Source: an uncultured Eubacteriales bacterium
GTDB taxonomy: Bacteria; Bacillota; Clostridia; Oscillospirales; CAG-382
Assembly (NCBI GenBank): GCA_934446675.1
Contig: CAKSEL010000012.1
Coordinates: forward strand, 1-64,000
Length of the DNA stretch: 64,000 nucleotides
Direction: 5' to 3'
The number at the start of each line of letters is the position of its first letter. The first letter of the stretch is position 1. Under the pieces are notes generated by a model that did not search any database, was not told where the DNA came from, and saw only the letters and a list, made by a program, of their open reading frames with translations. This document shows, piece by piece, positions 9,281 to 17,190 of this stretch. The position numbers and the translations under genes were made by a program.

Positions 9281-10057
9281 TCACTTATCTTGGTTTTTCA
9301 TGACGTACTTTTTTTTCTTGTAAAAGCCAAACACAAGATTTCTTCCCGTGTTGAATAACGCAGCCAAACTATTCTGTCTTTCGGCATCTTTATACAGCTT
9401 ATAATGCCATCCGATCATCTTCCAAACACTGTGACTGCTTATCGAACCGGCTCTGCCTCTCCGATACATAGCAAGAACCTCATCAAGCAAATAGCAGTCG
9501 GCTTTTTTGCACACCTTAAGCCACATGGCATAATCGTTGTTCTTTTTAATGTCCGCAATCTTAATAAGTCCGACGGCTTCCGCGTCGTACATAACCGTCA
9601 AACACCCCGGCCAGCAATAATTGTACATACCTCTTTTTGTTATTTTTGAAGGACCGCTGACCTGCGTGCCCAACGACTCTGAGCTTTCGTTTATTTCTTC
9701 ATAGCGAGTATATGAAAAGTGATAATTTCCGTCTTTCATAAAGCGGATCTGTTTTTCCAGTTTTTCCGGCAGCCACAGATCATCGCTGTCAAGAAAAGCG
9801 ATCCACTTGCCTTTGGCTTCCCGCAATGCACGGTTCCGTGAAACTGCTGCACCGCTGTTTTTATCATTTTTTATGTAAATAATGCGTGAATCGCTCAGAT
9901 ACGGCTTTATTACATCATCTGTACTGTCCGTTGAGCAATCGTCAACTATAATCAATTCCCAATCTGTATAGGTTTGTGCCAATACAGATTCTATCGTTTC
10001 GGATATAAATTTTGCCGTATTGTATGACGGCATGATGATAGATACCTTATCGTTCAT
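9281..10057 (-). CDS. glycosyltransferase family 2
   Basis: This 258-aa GT-A enzyme has the standard family 2 start: MNDKVSIIMPSYNTAKFIS, then WELIIVDDCSTDSTDD, and the metal-binding FLDSDDLWLPEKL near residue 95. It lacks long membrane segments, so it should act on the cytoplasmic face on a lipid-linked acceptor. ATG 10057 is preceded by GGGAG. It lies 18 bp after the pseudogene, in the same direction. The transferred sugar cannot be predicted. Confidence 0.9.
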   Translation of the reverse strand: MNDKVSIIMPSYNTAKFISETIESVLAQTYTDWELIIVDDCSTDSTDDVIKPYLSDSRIIYIKNDKNSGAAVSRNRALREAKGKWIAFLDSDDLWLPEKLEKQIRFMKDGNYHFSYTRYEEINESSESLGTQVSGPSKITKRGMYNYCWPGCLTVMYDAEAVGLIKIADIKKNNDYAMWLKVCKKADCYLLDEVLAMYRRGRAGSISSHSVWKMIGWHYKLYKDAERQNSLAALFNTGRNLVFGFYKKKKYVMKNQDK

Positions 10058-10075
10058 AAACTTTTCTCCCTTGTC

Positions 10076-10587
10076 TTATTTGCCTGAAAGATCACTGCGG
10101 CAAATTTCCTCCATTTTCATGACGCTGTTTATCGAGTGAACAATGCCTATACCGTCAAAAGCAAACAAAACTTTTCGTATCGGAAACAAAAATCTTATCA
10201 TCCGTTCTATTTTCGGATTATACCGAATGTGCAAATGGCAATAGGCTTTTCTGAACCCGAAATACTTTTCAAGATAATCCTGAAAAGCGGTTTCATGATT
10301 TATACTCCGAGAGCCGTCAGTTATATAACCGCCGGAATTAAAAAAATCCTCATGATCAACTAAGATTTTATTGACCATAGCAGCATTCAGCCCCAAATTT
10401 TCCTTATCGGGTATAGCTTTCATAACGGTAAAATTTATATAATTTCCATGCAATTCTTTTCTGTTAAGACAAGCATACCCGCAAAGAGATTTGTCCTCTG
10501 CGGAAAAAGCCCCATATACTTTATAGAAATCCCAATTTATAACAGGCTAGCTGCACGATTATAATACTTCCATCCGTCTATCTGCAT
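10076..10587 (-). pseudogene. internally deleted remnant of a capsule-locus protein
   Basis: From ATG 10587 the frame reads MQIDGWKYYNRAASLL and stops at 10537. After a frame change the reading continues as NWDFYKVYGAFSAEDKSLCG and then through the open frame 10453-10076, ending MEEICRSDLSGK. I recall a conserved Firmicutes protein of roughly 300 aa that starts with MQIDGWKYYN and ends in a very similar way; it is possibly GNAT/FemAB-like. If so, about 100 codons have been lost and the frame is broken at the junction near 10540-10550. It lies between the sugar transferase and GT2 genes, so its loss would probably change the polymer rather than abolish it. Confidence 0.6.
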
Positions 10588-10591
10588 TGTT

Positions 10592-11290
10592 TTACACTCC
10601 CAGCAACTCTCTTGCTTCTTCCTGCTTTTCATCGTACATAGCCTTATCGACTTTTCCTTCCAGCATGAGCCAATCGCCGTAATCCATATCCGACACTGTG
10701 CCTTCACGGACGGTATCGCTCCTTTTCAGAACTTTGACTGCCGTTTGCAAGATAATCTTCAAATCGCCCATAAAGGTAATTCCGATGTCAATATACTGCA
10801 GATCGTATTCGATTTTCTTCTCCCAAGTGATATTGTTGCGGCCGTTTACCTGCGCAAGTCCGGTAAGTCCGGGACGTACATAATGGCGTCGGCGCTGTTT
10901 TTGTGTCATAAAAACCATATCGCGGACAAGCTGAGGTCTTGGCCCGACAATCGACATGTCGCCTGCGGTTATATTGATAAGCTCCGGCAGCTCGTCGAGA
11001 GAAGTGCTGCGCAGAAACCTTCCGTATTTGTTAAGTCTTGCTTCGTCGGGGAGAAGATTTCCGTTTTGGTCTTTCTTGTTGCTCATGGTACGGAACTTGA
11101 TAAGCTTGAAGATCTTTTCTTTTCCCGTCTTTTTGTCGATCTTCCCCGGACGCGCCTGTGTGAAGAACGGATTTCCTCTCATGGCAATCGCACCGATTAC
11201 CGTTAAGATAACAAGCAGGGGAGAAAGGACGATAAGTGCTAGCAAAGACAGTGTGAAATCAAAAAATCTTTTCCAAAACTTCGCGTACAT
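10592..11290 (-). CDS. PglC/WcaJ-type initiating sugar-phosphate transferase
   Basis: This is a 232-aa monotopic phosphoglycosyl transferase. It begins MYAKFWKRFFDFTLSLLALI with one re-entrant membrane helix. The catalytic core holds IFKLIKFRTM, then LRSTSLDELPELINI with the Asp-Glu pair, SIVGPRPQL, and VRPGLTGLAQVNGRN. Family role: it transfers a sugar-1-phosphate from a UDP-sugar to undecaprenyl phosphate and so starts each repeat unit. The small size matches PglC-type enzymes without the extra N-terminal membrane domain. The DegT aminotransferase encoded just upstream suggests an amino-sugar donor such as a bacillosamine derivative (inference). Confidence 0.92.
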   Translation of the reverse strand: MYAKFWKRFFDFTLSLLALIVLSPLLVILTVIGAIAMRGNPFFTQARPGKIDKKTGKEKIFKLIKFRTMSNKKDQNGNLLPDEARLNKYGRFLRSTSLDELPELINITAGDMSIVGPRPQLVRDMVFMTQKQRRRHYVRPGLTGLAQVNGRNNITWEKKIEYDLQYIDIGITFMGDLKIILQTAVKVLKRSDTVREGTVSDMDYGDWLMLEGKVDKAMYDEKQEEARELLGV

Positions 11291-11311
11291 ATATGTAATC
11301 CCTTGATAAAT

Positions 11312-12577
11312 TTAATTGAAACAGCTCTTGATGATCTCGATCACCTTTGTCTGATCTTGCTCTGTCATTTTGTTGTCGCTCGGCAGACAGCAGCCGCGCT
11401 CAAATATATCTGCGCCAACGTCCGTCACGCCGCCTGCAATATAGGCATTTGTGCGGCAGCGGAGAGTTCCTTCACGACCGATTGCCTCGTGCATACGGTA
11501 CATCGGCTGCATGTGCATAGGTTTCCAGATCGGTCTGCCCTCGGCATTAAGGCTTGCAAGCGTCTCCAAAATCTCTGTCGGACAGGTCTTTCCCTTTTCT
11601 TTTATGTAAAGAGCTTTGGAATCGTCTCTTACCTGCTTGCACATATATTCCTTATCAATAATCAGAGCGGACAGCCAATAGTTCGGAACAGCGCCGTCGA
11701 TGATTGGGTTCATGTGGATAGGCAGATCTTTCAGTCCGTCGCGGTATCTCTCATAGACTGCCTTTTTCTGCGCGATATGTTCTTCCAAATGCGGATACTG
11801 TCCGCGGATAACGCCTGCTACCACATTGCTCATGCGGTAGTTGTAACCGACTTCTTCATGTTGATACCAAGGGGCATTTTCGCGCGCCTGTGTTGACCAC
11901 TTGCGCACTTTGTTTGCCACTTCAATGTCGTTGGTAAGTAAGCAACCGCCGGCGGAACCCGTAATAATTTTGTTTCCGTTGTAGCTGATTGCCGAGTAAT
12001 CTCCGAACGAACCGCACTGTTTGCTGTTCAAGGTTGCGCCCATGGCTTCTGCGGCGTCCTCAATCAAAATCGTACCGTGCTTTTCACAAATCTGCTTAAT
12101 TAAATCAATGCGTCCGGGAAATCCGTACAGCTCGGCGCATACCACGAGTTTTACGTCGGGATACATCTCAAATGCCTTTTCCAGTGCGACAGGATCCATG
12201 TTCCAGCTCTCGGCTTCGGTGTCGATAAATACCGGAATACCGCCTTCGTAAACAACGGGATTGAGCGTCGCGTCAAAGGTCATATCCGAGCAAAATACAC
12301 GCTTGCCTTCCAATGAACCGTGGCTGATAGCAGGCTTGCCGTACAGCTTTTCACCTGCGGATTTCACGCAAAGATGAAGTGCTGCGGTGCAGGCAGAAAG
12401 AGCGACGGCGTATTTCATCTCGGCTTTCTCGGCGGCAATGCGCTCCACTTCATTTATGTTCGCACCGACCGTGGACATCCAGTTCGTTTCATACGCCTCG
12501 GTCATGTATTTCAGTTCTTCGCCGTGCATGGTCGGCGTCGCAAGCCATACTTTCTTTTCAAAAGGTGTAAATCCCAT
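11312..12577 (-). CDS. DegT/DnrJ/EryC1-family sugar aminotransferase
   Basis: This is a 421-aa PLP enzyme that aminates nucleotide-linked keto-sugars. It starts MGFTPFEKKVWLATPTMHGE. Visible features are VALSACTAALHLC, the ILIEDAAEAMGA aspartate that contacts the PLP ring nitrogen, and ISYNGNKIITGSAGG with the Schiff-base lysine. The overall order resembles PglE. ATG 12577 has GGAGG about five bases upstream; the longer frame to 12658 has no such site. It lies 22 bp upstream of the initiating transferase gene, consistent with supplying its donor. The matching 4,6-dehydratase (PglF-type) is not in this window. Confidence 0.9.
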   Translation of the reverse strand: MGFTPFEKKVWLATPTMHGEELKYMTEAYETNWMSTVGANINEVERIAAEKAEMKYAVALSACTAALHLCVKSAGEKLYGKPAISHGSLEGKRVFCSDMTFDATLNPVVYEGGIPVFIDTEAESWNMDPVALEKAFEMYPDVKLVVCAELYGFPGRIDLIKQICEKHGTILIEDAAEAMGATLNSKQCGSFGDYSAISYNGNKIITGSAGGCLLTNDIEVANKVRKWSTQARENAPWYQHEEVGYNYRMSNVVAGVIRGQYPHLEEHIAQKKAVYERYRDGLKDLPIHMNPIIDGAVPNYWLSALIIDKEYMCKQVRDDSKALYIKEKGKTCPTEILETLASLNAEGRPIWKPMHMQPMYRMHEAIGREGTLRCRTNAYIAGGVTDVGADIFERGCCLPSDNKMTEQDQTKVIEIIKSCFN

Positions 12578-12673
12578 AATTTCCTCCGCAAAGTATTCAA
12601 TAATGCTACGAAATTCATTGCCGCATATGCGGCTTTTCAAACGCAAATCTTTTAACACGTAACAAAAAACACA

Positions 12674-15157
12674 CTAAACAATCCCCGCAGACTGCAGTTT
12701 GCTTATTCTGTCGGCAGACAGTTTCCCGTCTCTGTAATTTTTACGCTGCACCCTTAACCAGGCGTTGAGCTTTTTGGTTTCCTCAGATGTATTGCCGAGA
12801 ACCCCGGTTCTGTCCGAAATCGCTCTTATTCTGTTAAAATGCTCTTCCCAAATTTCATCGTGTTTGCTTTGAATATCGGCGTTCCAGTCTATACCCAGCG
12901 TTTCAAGCTTTCGTACCTGTTCGGCGGACAGCTCTCCGATTTTGTACTTTTTCTTTTGTTCCGATATCCATTTGCCGAGCCATATTCCGTCTGACACATA
13001 ATTTGTGGACATGTCAATGTTTCCGTTTTCATCAAAATACTGCTTTGCAAGCCCAAACCGTATATCCCACGAATCTTCCTTTTGCCATATCATGCCGATA
13101 CTGTCGAGCTTTGATTTTCGCGTTTCGGATATTTTTGTATTTCGTCTTTGGCGGTCTATCCATTTCCCGAGTAAAAGACCGTCCGGCGTTTTGTACGTTG
13201 CCGGTACATTTAAGTCTCCGTGCGTTTTGTAATATACCTTTGCCGCCTCATAGCAGTTATTCCATTCTTTCTCATACTTGTTATCCCAGACAATTCCAAG
13301 CTCCTCAAGAGCCGATATCTGTTCTTTTGAAAAACGTCCGCCGCCTTTTTTGTATTCGGTGCGCACGTTGTTGAGCCAACATCCCAAACGTATGCCGTCG
13401 TTTGTAACGTAGCTGCCCGGAACGTCCAGATTGCCGTTCAGACCGTAGTATGTCAGGCAGGCTCCGTAATAACGCTGCCACATATAATCGGCAACTTCCC
13501 AGATCATTCCGATTGAGTCCAGTGCCGATATTCTTTCGTCGGTAAGATAGCGTTTATTAAAACCGTTTTTCTTTGCCGTGCGCAGATTCATTATCCACAT
13601 TCCGAGCTTTATATTGTCTTGGGTCACATAGGCTGCCGGTATGTTGAGATCCCCGTTTTCATCAAGATATTTTTTTGCCGCGTCAAAATACTTCTGCCAC
13701 GCAATATCACGTATGTTTTCCCAGCGCATACCTATCTTTTCAAGCTTTTTTATCTGCCCGTCAGTCAGAACACCGTTGATTCTGCCGGCATAGACAAGAC
13801 GCTGTGTATAAAGCCATGCGCCGAGCGTGTATCCGTCAGGTGTGACATATCTTTTCGGAACCTCTAAATTTCCGTTTTCGGCATAATATTCCTTTGCTTT
13901 TTCATACATCAGGCTCCATGAAGCCGAAAGCGTTTCGCCAAGCCTGTCAAAAAGTTCAAGGCAGCCGTGTACCTCGTCTATGATCTTAAAATGCTCGTTT
14001 ACGATCTCGTCATCAAGTCCGAGGGAACGGTAATAGGAGGTCGCGATCTGCATTTCCTCTTCGACGGAGCCTATGCTGTAAAGATTTTCAATGTTCAGCA
14101 CAATGTCAAAGATGACAGAGGATTGTTTTATGCCGGTCTGCAATGCTCTGCCTATCTGTTGTTTGTATATAATCGGCGACACGGTGGGGCGTAAGAGAAT
14201 TACTCCGCTTATGCCGTCAACATGGACGCCTTCGTTGAGCGCGTCTATGCAGTAAAGAAGTCTGAGGTGCGTATTGTCGCTGTCGTCTTTAAAACTCTTG
14301 AATTCCCTGTCCGACGACGGATCTTCTGAGTACATCGAATAGATGTGCGGTGCTTTATCGACCTTGACGAACCATTCTCCCGAAAGCTCGCGCATACGGC
14401 ACATATGCTCGTAATTGGCGCAGAAAACAATATACTTTCCCGTGCGTTCGGTCATGTGCTTGTCGAAGATCACATCAAGTCCGTCAGCCTTTTCAAGAGC
14501 TCTTTTGAGTGCTTCAAGGTACTTTTCGCCCTCATCGCGTACCGCACGGCTCTTGGCACACATAACCCGTCTTTTGTAGCGCTCAAGATCTTTTTCGCAC
14601 GAAAAAGCCGAAAGAACATATTTCGGCGGTGCAAGTATTCCGAGAACTATCGCTTCTCCGAGCGTCATTTCCGAAGCAATATTGCCGTCGAACAGCTCGT
14701 CCGCCATGTTTCTCTGATTGTCAAGATAGCGTATCGCAGTTGCGGATAAACCCAAGACCGGAGTGTCCGGGTATTCGGAAAGCAGCCTGTCTACGCCCTG
14801 TCCCCACATTTCGGCGCCGCAGCGGTGAAATTCGTCAAGGATTATATAATCTGGCTTTATTTCGGAAATCTCGGATTTGTCCATGTTCATAAGCTTTGCA
14901 TAAGTGAAAAAACTTATGTTTTCGGGCGCATAGCCGTTCGAGGCTTTTTTCAGGTTTTCAAGCTGAGTTGCAAAAATGTATTCCGACGGGGAGAGCCAGC
15001 AGATCTTTTTGTCCGGATTATCCTCGCAGAGCTTAAATGCGATAAACGATTTTCCCGTGCCGGTCGGGTGGATAACGGCGGCTTTTTTGCGTGTTTCAAG
15101 TAAGGATACGGCGTTCTCATATGCTCTTTTGTTGTGGCTGTACAGCTCTGTTTGCAT
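12674..15157 (-). CDS. SF2 helicase with six helicase-associated (HA) repeats
   Basis: This 827-aa protein has an SF2 motor at residues 1-400: Walker A HPTGTGKS near residue 30, DEFH for the DEAD-like box, SAT for motif III, and QQIGRALQTG for motif VI. Residues 425-827 hold six copies of the helicase-associated domain, each about 65-70 aa with the pattern W-x(n)-GNLDVP-x(n)-LGCWL-x(n)-L-x2-IGIVW. HA repeats are thought to bind nucleic acid. It is the first gene behind the invertible promoter and is followed by the polysaccharide genes. Its role may be regulatory, for example in elongation or antitermination, or it may be an unrelated defence-type helicase. ATG 15157 has GAGGTG seven bases upstream. 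Confidence 0.85.
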   Translation of the reverse strand: MQTELYSHNKRAYENAVSLLETRKKAAVIHPTGTGKSFIAFKLCEDNPDKKICWLSPSEYIFATQLENLKKASNGYAPENISFFTYAKLMNMDKSEISEIKPDYIILDEFHRCGAEMWGQGVDRLLSEYPDTPVLGLSATAIRYLDNQRNMADELFDGNIASEMTLGEAIVLGILAPPKYVLSAFSCEKDLERYKRRVMCAKSRAVRDEGEKYLEALKRALEKADGLDVIFDKHMTERTGKYIVFCANYEHMCRMRELSGEWFVKVDKAPHIYSMYSEDPSSDREFKSFKDDSDNTHLRLLYCIDALNEGVHVDGISGVILLRPTVSPIIYKQQIGRALQTGIKQSSVIFDIVLNIENLYSIGSVEEEMQIATSYYRSLGLDDEIVNEHFKIIDEVHGCLELFDRLGETLSASWSLMYEKAKEYYAENGNLEVPKRYVTPDGYTLGAWLYTQRLVYAGRINGVLTDGQIKKLEKIGMRWENIRDIAWQKYFDAAKKYLDENGDLNIPAAYVTQDNIKLGMWIMNLRTAKKNGFNKRYLTDERISALDSIGMIWEVADYMWQRYYGACLTYYGLNGNLDVPGSYVTNDGIRLGCWLNNVRTEYKKGGGRFSKEQISALEELGIVWDNKYEKEWNNCYEAAKVYYKTHGDLNVPATYKTPDGLLLGKWIDRQRRNTKISETRKSKLDSIGMIWQKEDSWDIRFGLAKQYFDENGNIDMSTNYVSDGIWLGKWISEQKKKYKIGELSAEQVRKLETLGIDWNADIQSKHDEIWEEHFNRIRAISDRTGVLGNTSEETKKLNAWLRVQRKNYRDGKLSADRISKLQSAGIV

Positions 15158-15187
15158 ATAAAAACACCTCTCTTTTATGGATTAATG

Positions 15188-15209
15188 ACATAATGTGAAT
15201 TATGTTGTC
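15188..15209 (+). repeat. left inverted repeat of the invertible segment
   Basis: This is a 22-bp sequence whose first 18 bases are ACATAATGTGAATTATGT. It matches the reverse complement of 15436-15457 at all 22 positions. It is also internally dyad-symmetric (ACATAAT, four-base centre, ATTATGT), as expected for a tyrosine-recombinase core site with two opposed arms. Confidence 0.85.
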
Positions 15210-15243
15210 AAAATATATTAAAGAAAAACAATTTCTTTTATGA

Positions 15244-15272
15244 ATTATATCATCATTTAAGAATATTGTCAA
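15244..15272 (-). promoter_or_regulatory. promoter of the polysaccharide operon, inside the invertible segment
   Basis: On the minus strand TTGACA (15267-15272) and TATAAT (15244-15249) are both perfect and 17 bp apart. Transcription would start near 15237, cross the left inverted repeat and enter the helicase gene at 15157. No other promoter of this quality was seen between the recombinase and helicase genes. Confidence 0.85.
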
Positions 15273-15330
15273 TTATTTGCGATTTATTTCGTCAGTTTAC
15301 ATAAATTTAAATATAGTTACTCAGGCCAAA

Positions 15331-15360
15331 GTCTTGTTTTGTATGATCTTGGTCTTGTTT
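15331..15360. repeat. paired direct repeats upstream of the switch promoter
   Basis: GTCTTGTTT occurs at 15331-15339 and again at 15352-15360, a 21-bp period (two DNA turns). TTTACATAAA also occurs twice, at 15296-15305 and 15362-15371. They lie upstream of the -35 box in the ON orientation and could bind a regulator or serve as accessory recombinase sites. Confidence 0.3.
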
Positions 15361-15380
15361 GTTTACATAAAAATACCTTT

Positions 15381-15416
15381 TACGTCCGTTAATTCAAACG
15401 GGCGTTTTATTTTTTG
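15381..15416 (+). terminator. terminator inside the invertible segment
   Basis: On the plus strand ACGTCCGTT and AACGGGCGT form a 9-bp stem with one G-U pair and a six-base loop. It is followed by TTTATTTTTT. It is directional: the minus strand has no comparable T-run. After inversion it would face the polysaccharide operon. Confidence 0.65.
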
Positions 15417-15435
15417 TCGCTTTCGTTTAAAACCC

Positions 15436-15457
15436 GACAACATAATTCACATTATGT
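15436..15457 (-). repeat. right inverted repeat of the invertible segment
   Basis: This is the exact reverse complement of 15188-15209. The flanking bases differ on both sides, so identity stops at the repeat, as expected for a discrete crossover site. Confidence 0.85.
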
Positions 15458-15485
15458 TGCGTTTGGTCAAATTGACGAATTTTTT

Positions 15486-16325
15486 TCAGCATACCAGTAA
15501 TCCAAGCTCCTGAATTTGTTTACAATGCACATCGCCTGTTTCCATAGTGTAGATACGCGTGGTGTTTATGCTTGAATGACCGAGAATATCCGCAAGTCTG
15601 AACACATCTTTTCGCAGAGAATAAAATGTCCGTGCGAACAAGTGTCTGAGATTGTGCGGAAAAACTTTTTTTTCGGCAACATTAGCTGTTTTGCAAAGCG
15701 ATTTCATCATTTTCCATATATTTGATCTGTCAAGCGGATTGCCGTTCTTTGATATAAAGACGCTGCCGCTTGATATTTTTTCTTTTCGGGCAAATTTTAA
15801 GAGCATACCGCAGAGCTTTTTCGGTATAATTACAACGCGCATTTTTCCTTTCATATTTATATGCGCTTTTTCGCGGCGCAGATTTTCCACGGTTATGTAA
15901 CGCAGCTCCGATACCCTTATTCCGCACGCGCATATTGTCTGCATAAGCAGATACAGCCTTTCGTCGCCATTTCGTCTTGACGCGCAAAGCAGACGTTTAT
16001 ATTCTGCTTTTGTCAGCTCCTTTTCTGCGCTTGAAAACAGCTGCTTTTGAATTTTGAGAAGCTTTACCTTGCAGTCATACCATTCGTTGCACTCAAAAAA
16101 GCTGTTAAGCGAAGAAAGTACCGAATTGACACTTGCCGGCATATAGTTTTCAACAAGATAGGCTTTATATTCAAGCACGGTCTTTTTGTCAACCTGGCGA
16201 CCGCCCAGCCACTCCGTAAAAGCTTTTATGTCGCGGAGGTATTTTTCGATTGTCGCATCAGACTTTTCTTCCTCGGTCAGATAGTTTTTAAATCCGGCAA
16301 TATTTCTGGTTGTAATTTTTTTCAT
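15486..16325 (-). CDS. tyrosine recombinase (phage-integrase family)
   Basis: This 279-aa protein has an N-terminal SAM-like core-binding domain (residues 1-95) and a C-terminal catalytic domain. All catalytic residues are visible: Arg in CGIRVSELR, Lys in MKGKMRVVIIPK, the HNLRHLFA pair, His in LGHSSINTTRIYT and the nucleophile Tyr in the same block. It is therefore probably active. Family enzymes integrate, excise or invert DNA between short core sites. Its stop is 28 bp from the 22-bp inverted repeat, which makes that repeat its likely substrate. The size fits stand-alone DNA invertases and XerC-like enzymes, and no prophage or transposon genes accompany it. ATG 16325 has AAGGAG upstream. 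Confidence 0.93.
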   Translation of the reverse strand: MKKITTRNIAGFKNYLTEEEKSDATIEKYLRDIKAFTEWLGGRQVDKKTVLEYKAYLVENYMPASVNSVLSSLNSFFECNEWYDCKVKLLKIQKQLFSSAEKELTKAEYKRLLCASRRNGDERLYLLMQTICACGIRVSELRYITVENLRREKAHINMKGKMRVVIIPKKLCGMLLKFARKEKISSGSVFISKNGNPLDRSNIWKMMKSLCKTANVAEKKVFPHNLRHLFARTFYSLRKDVFRLADILGHSSINTTRIYTMETGDVHCKQIQELGLLVC

Positions 16326-16355
16326 GATTAAACGCTCCTTGTATGCTTTGAATTA

Positions 16356-16384
16356 ATTATACAGGGTTGCGTCAAAACCGACAA
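16356..16384 (-). promoter_or_regulatory. candidate promoter of the tyrosine recombinase gene
   Basis: On the minus strand TTGTCG (16379-16384) and TATAAT (16356-16361) are 17 bp apart, 30 bp before the ATG. The intergenic region is divergent, with the serine recombinase gene on the other side. Confidence 0.5.
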
Positions 16385-16460
16385 TGTATATTTATTATAT
16401 GAAGTAAACAAACGATGTATTGTATAATTAAATCGGCACACTTTACGGAGGCGATTTAAT

Positions 16461-17048
16461 ACGAGATACGGATATGCGAGAGTTTCAACCATAAATCAAA
16501 AGGAGGACAGACAGATTGACGAGCTTATAAAATTCGGCATAAATAACGCGTTTATTTATACGGATAAACAGAGCGGCAAGGACTTTAAACGTCCGCAATA
16601 CCTAAAGCTTTATAAGAAACTGAAAAAAGATGATCTTCTTGTAATTAAAAGCATTGACAGGCTTGGACGTAACTATAAAGAAATACAGGCTGAGTGGAGA
16701 AAAATCACTCAAAACAAAAAAGCGGACATTATCGTTTTGGATATGCCGCTGCTTGATACTACAAAATCAAAGGATCTGCTGGGTACGTTTATAGCAGACC
16801 TTGTTTTGCAGCTGCTGTCGTTCGTTGCGGAAAATGAGAGAATAAATATTCTTCAAAGGCAGGCGGAGGGGATTGCGGCGGCAAAAATACGCGGTGTAAA
16901 ATTCGGCAGACCTAAACGTGAATTGCCACCGGAGTATGAAGAAAACTATAAGCTTTGGAAGGATAAAAAAATATCAGCACGCGAAGGTGCTGATAAATGT
17001 AATATGTCTGTCGGCGATTTTTATAAATACGGTAAACGCATTGAATGA
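16461..17048 (+). CDS. serine recombinase (resolvase/invertase family), ACG at the expected start
   Basis: The frame from 16461 reads TRYGYARVSTINQKEDRQID, which is the canonical N-terminus of Hin/Gin-type recombinases with the nucleophile Ser in RVST. It continues with YTDKQSGKDFKRPQY and VIKSIDRLGRNYKEI (catalytic Arg residues), a hydrophobic E-helix region, and a C-terminal helix-turn-helix (ISAREGADKCNMSVGDFYKY). The length of 195 aa fits the family. The first codon is ACG where ATG is expected, nine bases after a perfect GGAGG (16447-16451). No ATG, GTG or TTG lies in frame near it; the next in-frame starts (16737 onwards) would remove the catalytic serine. Either ACG is used weakly, or the gene is silenced by a point mutation, or there is a base error. 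An inverted repeat begins 9 bp after its stop. Confidence 0.85.
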   Translation, partial: TRYGYARVSTINQKEDRQIDELIKFGINNAFIYTDKQSGKDFKRPQYLKLYKKLKKDDLLVIKSIDRLGRNYKEIQAEWRKITQNKKADIIVLDMPLLDTTKSKDLLGTFIADLVLQLLSFVAENERINILQRQAEGIAAAKIRGVKFGRPKRELPPEYEENYKLWKDKKISAREGADKCNMSVGDFYKYGKRIE

Positions 17049-17057
17049 TTTTATCTG

Positions 17058-17075
17058 AAAAGTATAGGTTTTGGA
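17058..17075 (+). repeat. left inverted repeat of the second segment
   Basis: AAAAGTATAGGTTTTGGA matches the reverse complement of 17191-17208 at 17 of 18 positions. It is unrelated in sequence to the repeat at 15188. Confidence 0.75.
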
Positions 17076-17190
17076 CATTTTGAACGCCTTTCAACCATTT
17101 GTTTATATTTTAGCACACCATAATGTAAAAATCAATATATTTTGCAAATTTTCGTCAATATAAACAATGTTTTTCGTGATTTTGAGTTTA

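Larger units (their letters stand above)
15188..15457. other. putative invertible promoter segment (270 bp)
   Basis: This segment is bounded by 22-bp perfect inverted repeats and has no gene. It carries a perfect sigma-A promoter (15244-15272) directed at the polysaccharide operon and a hairpin terminator (15381-15416) directed the opposite way. The tyrosine recombinase gene ends 28 bp to the right. Inversion would turn the promoter away from the operon and aim the terminator at any read-through from the recombinase gene. In the orientation given here the switch is ON for the polysaccharide operon. The layout is directly visible; inversion itself is inferred. Confidence 0.8.

Noticed and set aside
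16380..16432. Possible third inverted repeat (ACAATGTA and TGTATTGT) between the recombinase genes
   Set aside because: Only six of eight bases match and the arms are in AT-rich DNA, so chance is sufficient.
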